Shown: positions 7,570 to 17,740, numbered from the stretch's first letter. The stretch is DNA of 64,000 nt from an uncultured Bacteroidales bacterium (GCA_944320415.1 CALUHJ010000002.1:1-64000), one strand, 5' to 3'. Notes: a model not told the origin generated them from the letters alone. Program-made: numbers and translations.

Positions 7570-8526
7570 ATGATAGAAAGTTTAAAAAACAAAGTTCTTG
7601 ACGGTGGACATATAGATGCTGAGGAAGCAACATATCTTTATAATCTTAAAGACAAACAGTCTCTTTATTCCTCTGCCGAACAGATTACCAAACGGAATAT
7701 GTCCAAATGTTTTGACATGTGTTCCATAATCAATGCCAAGAGCGGAAGATGCGGAGAAGACTGTCATTGGTGCGCCCAGTCCATTTTCAATAAAACGGGG
7801 TGTAAAACATACGAATTGATGGATAAGGATATGATATTGAAACAAGCCAGATATTGTCAAGCTCAGGGTGTAAAAAGATTTTCAATAGTTTGTTCCGGAG
7901 GCAAATCCTCCAAAAATGAAATAAAAGAAATATGTTCTACAATTGAGGCCATAAGGAACAATACGAATCTTAAAGTATGCGCCTCTTTGGGTTTATTGGA
8001 CAAAGACGACCTTAAACAATTGCAAGCTTCCGGACTTGGTCGGTATCACTGCAATCTGGAGAGTGCTTCATCCTATTTCGTTAAAGTATGTTCCACTCAT
8101 ACGACGGCACAAAAATTAAAGACTTTGGAATACGCCAAAGAAATCGGTTTGGAAATATGTTCCGGAGGGATAATAGGCATGGGGGAAAGTGCAAATCAAA
8201 GAATAGAATTAGCCTTTGAATTGAAAAACGCAGAAGTTGACAGTGTACCGATAAACATACTCAATCCCATAAAAGGAACTCCTTTGGAAAATCAAAAAGG
8301 TTTAACAGACGAAGACATTCTTACAACACTTGCTGTATTAAGATTCATTTTACCAAAGACATCATTGAGATTTGCAGGAGGAAGAAGAACATTAAGCAGT
8401 CAATCCGTGCAAAAAGCCATGCAGATTGCAGTCAACTCCGCAATAGTCGGGGATATGCTTACAACTCTTGGCAACGACATAAAAAGAGACAAAGAACTTA
8501 TAATACAGGCGGGCTATGAATTATAG
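7570..8526 (+). CDS. bioB: Biotin synthase BioB
   Basis: This radical SAM enzyme inserts sulfur into dethiobiotin to make biotin. The 318-residue sequence has the [4Fe-4S] motif CGEDCHWC at C61, C65 and C68, followed by AQS as in BioB. Further family marks are [15 protein letters not shown] and the FAGGRRTL segment holding the Arg that binds the [2Fe-2S] cluster. It is the first gene of the bioBAFGCD operon. No strong TAnnTTTG box is visible between the terminator and the ATG, so its expression may depend on read-through or an atypical promoter. Confidence 0.97.
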   Translation: MIESLKNKVLDGGHIDAEEATYLYNLKDKQSLYSSAEQITKRNMSKCFDMCSIINAKSGRCGEDCHWCAQSIFNKTGCKTYELMDKDMILKQARYCQAQGVKRFSIVCSGGKSSKNEIKEICSTIEAIRNNTNLKVCASLGLLDKDDLKQLQASGLGRYHCNLESASSYFVKVCSTHTTAQKLKTLEYAKEIGLEICSGGIIGMGESANQRIELAFELKNAEVDSVPINILNPIKGTPLENQKGLTDEDILTTLAVLRFILPKTSLRFAGGRRTLSSQSVQKAMQIAVNSAIVGDMLTTLGNDIKRDKELIIQAGYEL

Positions 8527-9772
8527 ACAATACATGGACTACGACAGAGAACATTTGTGGCATCCGTACTCCTCTGCCACAAACCCGTTGCCTGCTTACA
8601 TGGTTAAATCCTGTAATGGAGTAAAGATAACTTTGGAAGACGGAAAAGAACTGATAGACGGAATGTCTTCATGGTGGGCGGCAATACATGGATATAACAA
8701 TCCTGAACTGAACAAAGCGGCAAAAATGCAGATAGATACATTTTCCCATGTCATGTTCGGGGGATTGACACATAAACCGGCCATAATGCTGGCACAGAAA
8801 ATTCTATCGATAGTTGATAAAAGTTTTCAAAAGGTTTTCTTCGCAGACAGCGGTTCTGTTGCCGTTGAGGTGGCAATGAAAATGGCCATACAATATTTTA
8901 CGGCGCAAGGTAAAAAAGATAAAACGAATTTTATTACTCTACAAAAAGGTTATCATGGCGATACATGGAATGCAATGAGTGTATGTGACCCTGTAACAGG
9001 CATGCATTCACTGTTTGGGAAAGATTTGTCCATAAGATTCTTTATTTCATCTCCCAACGATGAAGGAATTGAAGAACTAAACCATATAGTAAAGGAAAAT
9101 AAAGAAAATGTTGCAGCTTTGATATTGGAACCGATAGTACAAGGTGCTGGAGGAATGCGCTTCTATGATGCCGAATTCTTGAACAAAGCTGTAAAGATAT
9201 GCAGGGACAATAACATATTGGTAATATTTGATGAAATTGCCACCGGATTCGGACGCACCGGGGAATTGTTTGCGTATCAGCATACACAAGTAGTTCCTGA
9301 CATAATGTGCATAGGTAAAGCTTTAACAGGAGGATATTTAACCCTGTCGGCCGTGTTGACAACAAATGATGTGGCTGGTGTGATATCGGACAATTATCCT
9401 TATGCTTTCATGCATGGACCAACCTTTATGGCAAATCCTTTGGCTTGTAGCATTGCCACTGCCAGCATTGACCTGCTTTTATCCAAGGATTGGAAAAAGA
9501 AAATAAAGGAAATGGAGAGATTGATGAAAGAAGAGTTGTCAATAGCAGAGAACTTGTCTCAAGTAAGGGAAGTAAGAGTATTGGGAGCGATAGGTGTTGT
9601 AGAAATGAAGAAAGAAGTCGACATGTCATGGATAGAAAACAGGTTCGTGGAAGAAGGAATATGGGTAAGACCTTTCGGAAAATTGGTATACATAATGCCA
9701 CCCTATATAATTGAAACGGAAGATTTGAAATTTTTGTGCAGGAAACTTTTAAAAGTTGTTGGACAGTGTTAG
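8516..9772 (+). CDS. bioA: Adenosylmethionine--8-amino-7-oxononanoate aminotransferase BioA
   Basis: The 418-residue class III aminotransferase converts KAPA to DAPA using SAM as amino donor. Seen are LWHPYSS near the start, [41 protein letters not shown] and the PLP lysine K268 in [16 protein letters not shown] and the SWWA segment are characteristic of BioA. It overlaps bioB by 11 bases and bioF by 7 or 37, depending on the bioF start. Confidence 0.97.
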   Translation: MNYRQYMDYDREHLWHPYSSATNPLPAYMVKSCNGVKITLEDGKELIDGMSSWWAAIHGYNNPELNKAAKMQIDTFSHVMFGGLTHKPAIMLAQKILSIVDKSFQKVFFADSGSVAVEVAMKMAIQYFTAQGKKDKTNFITLQKGYHGDTWNAMSVCDPVTGMHSLFGKDLSIRFFISSPNDEGIEELNHIVKENKENVAALILEPIVQGAGGMRFYDAEFLNKAVKICRDNNILVIFDEIATGFGRTGELFAYQHTQVVPDIMCIGKALTGGYLTLSAVLTTNDVAGVISDNYPYAFMHGPTFMANPLACSIATASIDLLLSKDWKKKIKEMERLMKEELSIAENLSQVREVRVLGAIGVVEMKKEVDMSWIENRFVEEGIWVRPFGKLVYIMPPYIIETEDLKFLCRKLLKVVGQC

Positions 9773-10911
9773 CTAATAGAATAGAAAAGGAACTTAGGGA
9801 ATTAAGATTAAGAAACATGTACAGACATTTGCCCGAGTTTGAAGTCAAGGATAAATATGTACATGACAAAAACGGGAATCGTCTTTTGAATCTCGCTTCC
9901 AACGATTATTTGGGTTTATCTTTCGACTATGATTTGCAAAAGACTTTTTTCGAAAAATACATTCCGGCTACCTTTTCGTCAACATCCTCGAGACTGATGA
10001 GCGGATACAATCCGTGGACTGTAAGGTTGGAAAACCTGCTTGCAAATTGCTACAACGCAGAAGCCGCCTTGGTTTTCAACTCTGGCTATCATGCCAATCT
10101 CGGCATAATATCGACAATAGCCGATTCAAAAACAATAATTCTTGCAGACAAACTGGTTCATGCGAGCATAATAGACGGTATATTGTTGTCAAAAGCCGAA
10201 CACATACGCTTCAGACACAATGACATGAAACATTTGACATCGCTTGTGGAAAAGTATAAGAATGACTATGAAATGTTATTGGTGATTTGTGAAAGCACTT
10301 ATTCCATGGACGGAGACAACTGCCCTTTAACTGAATTGGTTGAACTCAGAAAACGATATTCCAATCTTGTTCTTTATATTGACCAGGCGCACGATGTAGG
10401 CATAAGAGGAGAAAACGGACTGGGATTGGCTGAAGAGAATGGCGTATTGAAAGACATTGATTTTTTGGTTTGCACTTTCGGGAAAGCCCTGGCCGGTTAT
10501 GGAGCTTATTTGATATGTAATAACGCAATAAAAGACTATCTGATAAATAAGGCAAGGACATTTGTATTCTCAACCTCTCTGCCACCCATTCTTATGCAAT
10601 GGAATCATTTTATAATGACATTATTGCCCGAAATGAAATCAAAGAGAAGACATTTGCTTAATAAAAGCCGTATTTTGATACAGGCTTTGAAAAATAAAGG
10701 TTATGAGGTACCATCCTCATCTCATATTATTCCGATTATATGCGGTAGTGCAGAAAAAGCACTTGTCAAAACAAAAATAATGCAAGAGAACTCTTTTTAT
10801 GCGTTGGCTGTACGACCACCAACGGTTCCACAAAATACATGCAGGGTAAGAATATCCCTAAATGCGGAAATAGATTATGAAGATTTGGAAAAACTTATAA
10901 AGATATTGTAG
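9736..10911 (+). CDS. bioF: 8-amino-7-oxononanoate synthase BioF
   Basis: The PLP enzyme joins pimeloyl-ACP and L-alanine to make KAPA. The 391-residue sequence shows [13 protein letters not shown], the ST-rich [26 protein letters not shown] and the PLP-lysine segment [13 protein letters not shown]. The first codon at 9736 is GTG; a second in-frame GTG at 9766 overlaps the bioA stop by seven bases and would still keep the N-terminal helix the family needs, so it is an equally good start. The ATG at 9817 is too late. Confidence 0.95.
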   Translation: MQETFKSCWTVLANRIEKELRELRLRNMYRHLPEFEVKDKYVHDKNGNRLLNLASNDYLGLSFDYDLQKTFFEKYIPATFSSTSSRLMSGYNPWTVRLENLLANCYNAEAALVFNSGYHANLGIISTIADSKTIILADKLVHASIIDGILLSKAEHIRFRHNDMKHLTSLVEKYKNDYEMLLVICESTYSMDGDNCPLTELVELRKRYSNLVLYIDQAHDVGIRGENGLGLAEENGVLKDIDFLVCTFGKALAGYGAYLICNNAIKDYLINKARTFVFSTSLPPILMQWNHFIMTLLPEMKSKRRHLLNKSRILIQALKNKGYEVPSSSHIIPIICGSAEKALVKTKIMQENSFYALAVRPPTVPQNTCRVRISLNAEIDYEDLEKLIKIL

Positions 10912-10914
10912 ACC

Positions 10915-11568
10915 ATGAAATACAAATTTATGAGAAACAACTCCGGAAATGACATTTTGATATTGAATTTTCTTGGCTGGAGTACGGATGAATATTTTGC
11001 CGAAACGCTTACCAACAACAACGCCGACACTTTGGCAATATGGGACTACAGAGATATGAGGTTCGATTATTCGATTCTCCACTGTTACAAGAATATCAAA
11101 ATATTTGCATGGAGTCTTGGAGTCTTTGCGGCAGCATATACGTTCAACGGAATTTCCGATTGCATCTGCGAAAGCATAGCTGTTGCCGGTACAAAAACTC
11201 CAGTGTCAGATACGAAAGGTATAAACACTTATATTTATGACCAAACGATGAACGGGCTTTCTAAACAGAGTTTGCAAAAGTTCAGAATAAGAATGTGCGG
11301 AGGAAGAAAAAGCAGGGATGGATTCCTGAATCTGTTCAAAAATAACGACATTGAAACTTTACGTCAAGAACTATCAAACATAAAAAACATGGCTTACAAC
11401 TACTGTAATCTTGATTTTCAATTTACGAAAGTATATCTGACGGAAAATGACAAAATATTCTCTTTTGAGAATCAACAGAAAGCCTGGACAAACACAAAGA
11501 ACAAGGAAACCGTACCGTCAGAACACTTTAATCTTGCTTTATTTCAGAACATATATTCAACATTATGA
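10915..11568 (+). CDS. bioG: Pimeloyl-ACP methyl ester esterase BioG
   Basis: The 217-residue alpha/beta hydrolase belongs to the BioG (DUF452) family, which replaces BioH in many Bacteroidota and removes the methyl group that BioC placed on the growing pimeloyl chain. The nucleophile elbow is AWSLG with Ser67, and ILNFLGWSTDE near residue 20 is the family's oxyanion segment. Placement between bioF and bioC, with a four-base overlap into bioC, supports the assignment. Confidence 0.9.
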   Translation: MKYKFMRNNSGNDILILNFLGWSTDEYFAETLTNNNADTLAIWDYRDMRFDYSILHCYKNIKIFAWSLGVFAAAYTFNGISDCICESIAVAGTKTPVSDTKGINTYIYDQTMNGLSKQSLQKFRIRMCGGRKSRDGFLNLFKNNDIETLRQELSNIKNMAYNYCNLDFQFTKVYLTENDKIFSFENQQKAWTNTKNKETVPSEHFNLALFQNIYSTL

Positions 11569-12308
11569 CAGACAAAGAATTATTAAGAAAAAGGTTTTTC
11601 AAGGCTTCCTGTTGTTATGATAATAATGCCGTTGTACAGAAACATATGGTTGAAAGATTATTGTCTCTTTTACAATTGCATAGACAAACATTGGGTAACC
11701 GTATCTTCGAGATAGGTTGCGGTACTGGATTCCTCACAAAAGAAATATTGAAATACTACTCACCCGAAGAATATTACTCAAATGACATTTGTGATTATGC
11801 TATTGAACATGCAAATGTCAAATTCATACTGGGTGATGCCGAAAAGATAGAATATCCGAAAGACTTGTCTGCAGTGGTATCTTCAAGTTGCGTACAATGG
11901 TTTGAAAACATAGTATCCTTCTTTGACAAGGTTCATCTTGCCCTTCAAAAGGGAGGAATATTACTGTTCTCGACTTTTGGAGAAAAAAACTTTACGCAAA
12001 TAAGAACCATAACACAACATAGTTTGTTGTATTACTCCACACTGGAAATAAAAGAAATGCTTTCAGAAAGATTTGAGGTTGTCTGTATCAAGGAAGAAAT
12101 CAACAATATTTATTTCTCTTCCCCAAAGGATATACTGTTACATTTCAAACATACCGGAGTAAATTCTTTGCAGAACAAACGATGGACAAAGAATGATTAC
12201 ATGCAGTTTTGTGATTCATATACGCAACTGTACGGTTCAACGGAAGGCTTTCCATTGACATATAATCCGATTTACGTATTGGCAAAAAAAATTGAATATG
12301 AAAGATAA
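11565..12308 (+). CDS. bioC: Malonyl-ACP O-methyltransferase BioC
   Basis: The 247-residue SAM-dependent methyltransferase begins pimelate synthesis by methylating malonyl-ACP so that fatty-acid enzymes can elongate it. The SAM site is IFEIGCGTGFLTKEIL, followed by the acidic segment YYSNDICDYA. SSSCVQWF is characteristic of BioC. It overlaps bioG by four bases and bioD by 17. Confidence 0.93.
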   Translation: MTDKELLRKRFFKASCCYDNNAVVQKHMVERLLSLLQLHRQTLGNRIFEIGCGTGFLTKEILKYYSPEEYYSNDICDYAIEHANVKFILGDAEKIEYPKDLSAVVSSSCVQWFENIVSFFDKVHLALQKGGILLFSTFGEKNFTQIRTITQHSLLYYSTLEIKEMLSERFEVVCIKEEINNIYFSSPKDILLHFKHTGVNSLQNKRWTKNDYMQFCDSYTQLYGSTEGFPLTYNPIYVLAKKIEYER

Positions 12309-12951
12309 TGTGTTTTTTGTTTCAGGTACCGACACCAATATAGGCAAGACATTTGCAACAGCCTATATTGCGGGATTATGGGAACAACAAGGATTCAGGG
12401 TGATAACCCAAAAACTTGTACAGACTGGTAACAAGAATTTTTCTGAAGACGTAATCATGCATAGAAAATTAAACGGAAAATCCATGTATGAGGAAGACGA
12501 GATGTTTCTGACAATGCCTGAAATATTTTCTTATCCTGCTTCTCCTCATTTGGCTGCAAAAATAGACAGGAGAGAGATTGATTTTGAAAGAATAAAGGAA
12601 TGTACAAGAACTCTTTCCGCAAGATACGACAGAGTGATTGTTGAAGGTGCGGGAGGCCTAATGGTTCCCTTGAAAGATGATTTACTGACTATAGACTACA
12701 TTTCAAAAAACAATTACCCTTTAATCTTCGTGACAAGTGCAAAACTCGGCAGCATAAACCATACGTTGTTGAGTTTTGAAGCAATAAAAAGAAGAAACAT
12801 CCGCTTGCACACCCTTGTTTACAATTCATATCAATCAGAACAAGAAACAGACAGAATAATATCGGAAGATAACTACAAATATATAAGGAAACTATTGGCA
12901 AAGGAATTTCCGAAAGCAGAATTTGTACTGATGCCAACACTTAATCATTAA
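12292..12951 (+). CDS. bioD: ATP-dependent dethiobiotin synthetase BioD
   Basis: The 219-residue enzyme closes the ureido ring of dethiobiotin from DAPA, CO2 and ATP. The P-loop is GTDTNIGKTFATA near the N terminus, and VEGAGGLMVPL is the family's second signature. It ends the biotin operon: its stop codon touches a strong terminator hairpin. With bioC and bioG present, the operon encodes a complete route from malonyl-ACP to biotin. Confidence 0.95.
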   Translation: MNMKDNVFFVSGTDTNIGKTFATAYIAGLWEQQGFRVITQKLVQTGNKNFSEDVIMHRKLNGKSMYEEDEMFLTMPEIFSYPASPHLAAKIDRREIDFERIKECTRTLSARYDRVIVEGAGGLMVPLKDDLLTIDYISKNNYPLIFVTSAKLGSINHTLLSFEAIKRRNIRLHTLVYNSYQSEQETDRIISEDNYKYIRKLLAKEFPKAEFVLMPTLNH

Positions 12952-13006
12952 AACATGTAAGGGGAAGACAATACTTTTTCAAGCAACTCTTCCCCTTGCA
13001 TGTTTT
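12950..13006. terminator. Bidirectional terminator between bioD and a convergent lipoprotein gene
   Basis: AAAACATG plus AAGGGGAAGA pairs with TCTTCCCCTT plus CATGTTTT, one internal mismatch, and a 19-base loop. A- and T-rich ends on both sides suit termination in both directions. Confidence 0.85.
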
Positions 13007-13026
13007 ATCCGTAATAAACGAATCGT

Positions 13027-13890
13027 TTAGTCAACCATTATAACTAGGCATTTACTAGCTTTCCAAAACAAATCAGGATTTGTTATTCTTATCGAAGTAG
13101 GCCTTTTCTCATCCCCCTCCAATGAATAAGACGATGTTGGATGAGCTGTAACGATTTTGATTTTTTCTCCGGTCAAAGGTATCTCCTGAGTATTACGCGT
13201 ATCTATTTTCGTCAAGACAGAAAAATCCGCATTGTTGGCCAAGACATCAGCGGTACCAAGGCCTATGAATCCTCCTCTTTTGTCTATAAGATTCTTGGCT
13301 CTCAATTCTTTTTTTGTACCAATTGCAAAATAAGCCGTATGTTTCTCATCCTCTACAGCCATCAATTGCTTGTCTTTTTCCTTAGCAGTATTTTGCAGAT
13401 TCTCCACATTCTTTGTCAACTCATCTATCTTAATGTTTTTCTTCTCAAGTTCCGCAGTCAACACCTGGATTTGTTCTTCCTGTTCTTTTATTCTTGATTC
13501 AAGGCTCTCTACGAATTTCTTCAATTCCTTGTTCTGCTTCTGACTTTTGTACAAACTGTTGTTAATGGCACTTATTTTCTTTTTGTTCGCTGCCAATATG
13601 TCGTTTATGGTTGATATTTTAGACTTTATGCTCGAAGCAGCATCTTTGCTCACTTCTCCTGATGTATTTGTAGCTTGTGCAACATCCGAATAAGTATTCG
13701 CCACTTCCTGCAAGGAAGTCTCTATTTCATTCATCTGTTGAAACAACGATTCCAATTCTGCATCCTTGTTTGAAATTACAGTGGCAAACGAATCCTGCAT
13801 CTGTTGTGCTTTTTCTTTCGATATGCCTCCTTGGCATGCACCAAAGACAGTTGCAACAACCAAGCCCAATGTGATAACTCTCAATTTCAT
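13027..13890 (-). CDS. Coiled-coil lipoprotein of unknown function (possibly Cbp1-like)
   Basis: From the ATG at 13890 the protein has 287 residues: a signal peptide with lipobox-like VFGAC (Cys19), a long helical region (about 25-180) rich in Lys, Glu, Gln and Leu heptads (KELKKFVESLESRIKEQEEQI), and a compact C-terminal domain with GTKKELRAKNLIDKRGGF and a Ser/Pro-rich strand segment. The frame is open upstream to 13920, but that adds ten residues before the signal peptide. The layout resembles a Bacteroidales lipoprotein family that databases name Cbp1, a collagen-binding adhesin; this is from memory and the function is not shown by the sequence. Confidence 0.8.
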   Translation of the reverse strand: MKLRVITLGLVVATVFGACQGGISKEKAQQMQDSFATVISNKDAELESLFQQMNEIETSLQEVANTYSDVAQATNTSGEVSKDAASSIKSKISTINDILAANKKKISAINNSLYKSQKQNKELKKFVESLESRIKEQEEQIQVLTAELEKKNIKIDELTKNVENLQNTAKEKDKQLMAVEDEKHTAYFAIGTKKELRAKNLIDKRGGFIGLGTADVLANNADFSVLTKIDTRNTQEIPLTGEKIKIVTAHPTSSYSLEGDEKRPTSIRITNPDLFWKASKCLVIMVD

Positions 13891-13931
13891 TTCAGTATTT
13901 ACTTTTTTATCGTTAAACAAAATTCATATCG

Positions 13932-13962
13932 CAAATTTAGAACAAAAAGACAAACTACACAA
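13932..13962 (-). promoter_or_regulatory. Promoter of the coiled-coil lipoprotein
   Basis: On the minus strand TTG (13960-13962), 20 nt, TAAATTTG (13932-13939). The leader to the ATG at 13890 is about 35-40 nt, which favours that start over the one at 13920. Confidence 0.55.
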
Positions 13963-14001
13963 GCATTTTACGATATTTCGGAAAAAACGCATCATCCCAA
14001 C

Positions 14002-14031
14002 TTGCCGTAAAAACAAATTATTGTATAATTG
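14002..14031 (+). promoter_or_regulatory. uvrA promoter
   Basis: TTG at 14002-14004, 19 nt, then TATAATTG at 14024-14031, one mismatch to TAnnTTTG. The ATG follows 20 nt later. No LexA-type box is evident. Confidence 0.5.
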
Positions 14032-14051
14032 CAAACAAAAAAAGTAGAAAA

Positions 14052-16841
14052 ATGAAGGAAGACGGATTGGTTATACTCGGAGCGAAAACACATAATCTGC
14101 AAAACATATCTTTAAGCATTCCTCGCAATAGCCTAGTAACAATTACCGGTCTTAGCGGAAGCGGAAAAAGTTCCCTTGCTTTCGACACCATATATGCAGA
14201 AGGGCAAAGACGTTATCTTGAAACGTTTTCCTCTTATATAAGGAACTTTGTCGGCAACATATCCAAGCCTGATGTCGAAAAGATTACAGGATTAAGTCCT
14301 GTGATATCCATAGAACAAAAAACAACAAACAAGAATCCCCGTTCGACAGTCGGAACAATAACTGAAATATATGATCTTATGCGTTTGCTTTTCGCAAGGA
14401 TTGCCGATGCATATTCAAGCCAAACGGGTGAGAAAATGCTCAAGTACACAGAGGAACAGATATTCCAGACCATACTCTCGTCTTATGAGGGTTCAATGAT
14501 TGTAGTTCTTGCTCCTGTTGTCAAAGGACGCAAGGGACACAACAAGGAATTGTTCGAAAGTATCGCTAAAAAAGGCTTTCTCAAGGTAAGGATAGACGGA
14601 CAGGTAACAAACATAACCGCAGGTTTGAGAACTGACAGATATAAAATCCACGACATAGAAATAGTGGTGGATAAACTAAGAGTGAATAACGAAAATACAG
14701 AAAGATTGAAAAAAACAATTGCGGTGGCATTTAAACACGGTAAGGGAAATCTGATGATTCTCAATGAAGAAGGCGAAACACGGCATTTTTCCAAACTGCT
14801 TATGTGTCCCACAACTGGTATTTCTTATCCAGAACCCGAACCAAACACCTTTTCTTTCAACTCTCCATACGGTGCATGCCCATATTGTAACGGTTTGGGC
14901 GAAATAACACAAGTGGAAACTGACAGGATATTTTCGGACAAGAATAAAAGCCTCAATCAGGGAGGACTTACACCTATAGGAAAACCTAAACCGGACAGCT
15001 GGTTCGCAAAACAACTGCAACAGCTCGGCAAGGAATACGGTTTCGATTTGGATACACCGTTCAAGGATTATTCCCCCGAAGCCATGAATGTGCTATTGTA
15101 CGGCAAAGGTGAAGAAAACGACACATATGGCGGGTTTCAAGGAATAGTCAACTTCATAACATCCCAAATCAATGAATTCACGCCGATAAGCATACAAAAA
15201 TGGGCAATGAGTTTTATGAACAAAACCACCTGTCCTCATTGCAAGGGAAGACGTTTGAAAGAAGAGTCCCTTTGTTTCAGGATAGAGGGAAAGAACATAG
15301 CTGAACTGGCCGGAATGGATATAAAGGATCTGGCCTCTTGGTTCAAAGATATAAATCCCAGACTGGACAAGAAAAAACAAACGATAGCCAACGAAATACT
15401 GAGAGAAATAAACATAAGAATAGATTTTCTGTTGGATGTTGGCTTGGGTTATCTTAGTCTCGACAGAAGCGCACGCAGCCTCTCGGGTGGAGAAAGTCAG
15501 AGAATAAGACTGGCAACCCAGATAGGTTCAAAACTGGTCAATGTTCTTTATATATTGGACGAGCCGAGCATAGGACTGCATCAGGCCGACAATCTGAAAC
15601 TCATACATTCTCTCAAACAGCTGAGAGACAGTGGAAACTCGGTCATAGTCGTTGAACACGACAAAGACATGATGCTGGCCTCGGACTATATCGTGGACAT
15701 AGGTCCGGGAGCAGGAACGAACGGAGGTAAAATAACCGCAATAGGAACTCCCGACGAACTGTTGCGACAGGACTCCTTGACGTGCAAGTACCTCAGAGGC
15801 GAAAAAAAAATAGAAATTCCTCAAACCAGAAGAAAAGGCAACGGAAAAAGCATAGAACTGAAAGGAGCCTGCGGCAATAACCTCAAAAACGTGGATCTGC
15901 ATATTCCACTCGGTTGTCTTATTTGCATAACAGGTGTTTCAGGAAGCGGAAAATCATCATTGATAAGCGATACCCTGCATCCGATATTGAGCAAACTGTT
16001 TTACAGAGCTGAAAAAACACCTTTGCCATACGGTAGCATAGAAGGAACGGAAAACATCGACAAGGTAATAGAAATAAACCAAAGTCCGATAGGCCGCACG
16101 CCAAGAAGCAATCCCGCAACCTTCATAGGAGTATTCGACGACATAAGAAAACTGTACGCGAACCTGCCTACGGCCAAGATTCGCAACTATAAGGCGGGGC
16201 AGTTCTCGTTCAATGTAAAGGGAGGCCGTTGCGAGGAATGCCAGGGTGCGGGAGTAAAGACCATTGCAATGAACTTTTTGCCCGACGTTTATGTCACATG
16301 TCCGCAATGTCACGGAAAAAGATACAACAGGGAAACTCTGGAGGTCAGATACAAGGGAAAATCAATAAGCGAAGTGCTTGACATGAGTTTCTCCGAAGCT
16401 TTGGATTTCTTTGAGAATTATCCGGGAATAAGGAGACAGCTTTCGGTAGTTGTGGAAGTTGGACTCGGTTATCTAACCCTTGGACAACCCTCAACAACTC
16501 TCTCGGGAGGAGAAAGCCAAAGAATAAAACTGGCGGCCGAACTGGGCAAAAAAGACACCGGCAACACGCTTTACATATTGGACGAACCTACAACAGGACT
16601 GCATTTCGAAGACATAAGGATACTGCTCGAGGTCTTGCAGAAACTGGTAGACAAAGGCAACAGCATGATAGTCATAGAACACAATCTGGATGTGATAAAG
16701 GTTGCCGACTACATCATAGACATGGGCAAAAACGGCGGAAGAGAAGGCGGAAGGATTGTTGAAGAGGGAACTCCTGAACAAATAGCCGCCTCGGATAAAA
16801 ACAGTATCGGCATTTTCCTTAGAAAGGAACTGGAACAATAA
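14052..16841 (+). CDS. uvrA: Excinuclease ABC subunit UvrA
   Basis: The 929-residue protein is the damage-recognition ATPase of nucleotide excision repair. It has two ABC modules, each with an inserted zinc finger: Walker A GLSGSGKSSLAFDT near residue 35 and GVSGSGKSSLISDT near 635; ABC signatures LSGGESQRIRLA and LSGGESQRIKLA; Walker B YILDEPSIGLH and YILDEPTTGLH; zinc knuckles CPYCNGLG, CPHCKGRR, CEECQGAG and CPQCHGKR. Length and layout are those of standard UvrA. It sits alone, followed 46 bp later by a membrane protein of unknown role. Confidence 0.98.
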   Translation: MKEDGLVILGAKTHNLQNISLSIPRNSLVTITGLSGSGKSSLAFDTIYAEGQRRYLETFSSYIRNFVGNISKPDVEKITGLSPVISIEQKTTNKNPRSTVGTITEIYDLMRLLFARIADAYSSQTGEKMLKYTEEQIFQTILSSYEGSMIVVLAPVVKGRKGHNKELFESIAKKGFLKVRIDGQVTNITAGLRTDRYKIHDIEIVVDKLRVNNENTERLKKTIAVAFKHGKGNLMILNEEGETRHFSKLLMCPTTGISYPEPEPNTFSFNSPYGACPYCNGLGEITQVETDRIFSDKNKSLNQGGLTPIGKPKPDSWFAKQLQQLGKEYGFDLDTPFKDYSPEAMNVLLYGKGEENDTYGGFQGIVNFITSQINEFTPISIQKWAMSFMNKTTCPHCKGRRLKEESLCFRIEGKNIAELAGMDIKDLASWFKDINPRLDKKKQTIANEILREINIRIDFLLDVGLGYLSLDRSARSLSGGESQRIRLATQIGSKLVNVLYILDEPSIGLHQADNLKLIHSLKQLRDSGNSVIVVEHDKDMMLASDYIVDIGPGAGTNGGKITAIGTPDELLRQDSLTCKYLRGEKKIEIPQTRRKGNGKSIELKGACGNNLKNVDLHIPLGCLICITGVSGSGKSSLISDTLHPILSKLFYRAEKTPLPYGSIEGTENIDKVIEINQSPIGRTPRSNPATFIGVFDDIRKLYANLPTAKIRNYKAGQFSFNVKGGRCEECQGAGVKTIAMNFLPDVYVTCPQCHGKRYNRETLEVRYKGKSISEVLDMSFSEALDFFENYPGIRRQLSVVVEVGLGYLTLGQPSTTLSGGESQRIKLAAELGKKDTGNTLYILDEPTTGLHFEDIRILLEVLQKLVDKGNSMIVIEHNLDVIKVADYIIDMGKNGGREGGRIVEEGTPEQIAASDKNSIGIFLRKELEQ

Positions 16842-16887
16842 GATTTGGCAGAACCCGTTTTCAATTTGAATCTGACATTTTACAAAA

Positions 16888-17373
16888 ATGAATAATGTAA
16901 ATGTTTCGTCCATATTCCTGATTACGGTCGTAGTACTTGTCATTGCGGTTGCGGCATATGCAATCCTTAAACGAATCATGCATTTGTCAGATTCAAAAAC
17001 GAGCAAAAGGCAAACCGAGGAAACGGAAAGGATGAATACCGTAAGCGAAGCCGTAAACGCTTACGGCCAACCGGAAGAGGTGATTGTGGCTGACCCGACA
17101 AGGGTGGAGAACAGCAATTCCGTCATATTGGTTTACGATTCAAAAGGTTTCCTTGTCATAAACGGTGTGGCCGTACCGAAAGAAGACATAATCGGAATCG
17201 ATATTCATAATGTTGCAACACCTTATGAAACAGCCTCATACGAGATAAGGGTGAAAATAAAATCGGAAGAACTCCCGTCATTGTCTGTTTTTACAGGCAA
17301 CAGTTCTGTATTCGCAAAGGATATATTCGAACAACTGTCCGAAAAACTGCAATACCGAAAGGCGAATATGTAA
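16888..17373 (+). CDS. Hypothetical protein with an N-terminal membrane anchor
   Basis: The 161-residue protein has one N-terminal helix (about 8-28), a charged linker, and a soluble C-terminal domain of about 100 residues predicted to be mostly beta (SVILVYDSKGFLVINGVAVPKEDI, then YEIRVKIKSEELPSLSVFTG). I do not recognise the family. The domain could be a PH-like fold, by its strand-rich pattern and final helix (inference only). It follows uvrA in the same direction with no terminator between, so co-transcription is possible. Codon use is like its neighbours. Confidence 0.7.
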   Translation: MNNVNVSSIFLITVVVLVIAVAAYAILKRIMHLSDSKTSKRQTEETERMNTVSEAVNAYGQPEEVIVADPTRVENSNSVILVYDSKGFLVINGVAVPKEDIIGIDIHNVATPYETASYEIRVKIKSEELPSLSVFTGNSSVFAKDIFEQLSEKLQYRKANM

Positions 17374-17544
17374 AACACCATTTGTATTGTTTATATACAA
17401 CTTATAAAGCCATTGTATCTGCATGTGAAACGGAGAATCTGAAAAACATTACTCACAAATTTCGGGAAAACCTATTGAAACAAAATACAAAAAAGAAATT
17501 TGGATACGACCGTCGCTCCCTTCAGGAAAAAAACAGCGTCAAAA

Positions 17545-17575
17545 TTTGCAGCCAAAGAAAAAATTTGTAATTTTG
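17545..17575 (+). promoter_or_regulatory. tRNA-Met promoter
   Basis: TTTG at 17545-17548, 19 nt, TAATTTTG at 17568-17575, an exact Bacteroidota promoter 11 nt before the mature tRNA 5' end. Confidence 0.7.
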
Positions 17576-17586
17576 CAACCTCATTT

Positions 17587-17660
17587 GGCGGGATAGCTCA
17601 GTTGGTTAGAGCGTCGGATTCATAACCCGGAGGTCACGAGTTCAAATCTCGTTCCCGCTA
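17587..17660 (+). tRNA. tRNA-Met (anticodon CAT)
   Basis: A 74-nt cloverleaf: acceptor GGCGGGA/TCCCGCT with a G-T first pair, D arm GCTC/GAGC, anticodon loop TTCATAA, T arm ACGAG-TTCAAAT-CTCGT and discriminator A. CCA is not encoded; CAC follows. It looks like an elongator tRNA-Met rather than an initiator, which would have three G-C pairs in the anticodon stem; a lysidine-modified tRNA-Ile with CAT is less likely. Confidence 0.93.
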
Positions 17661-17674
17661 CACGATGTTTCGGA

Positions 17675-17704
17675 GGACTCTTTCAAACGAAGAGTCCTTT
17701 TTTG
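17675..17704 (+). terminator. Terminator of tRNA-Met
   Basis: GGACTCTT pairs with AAGAGTCC around a seven-base loop, followed by TTTTTT. Confidence 0.85.
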
Positions 17705-17740
17705 TTTCACTACGTAATCCTGAATCAAAATGAGGTTTTT

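Noticed and set aside
17382-17570. 62-codon frame before tRNA-Met
   Set aside because: It ends in the tRNA promoter, lacks a ribosome site or motif, and reads like translated AT-rich spacer.
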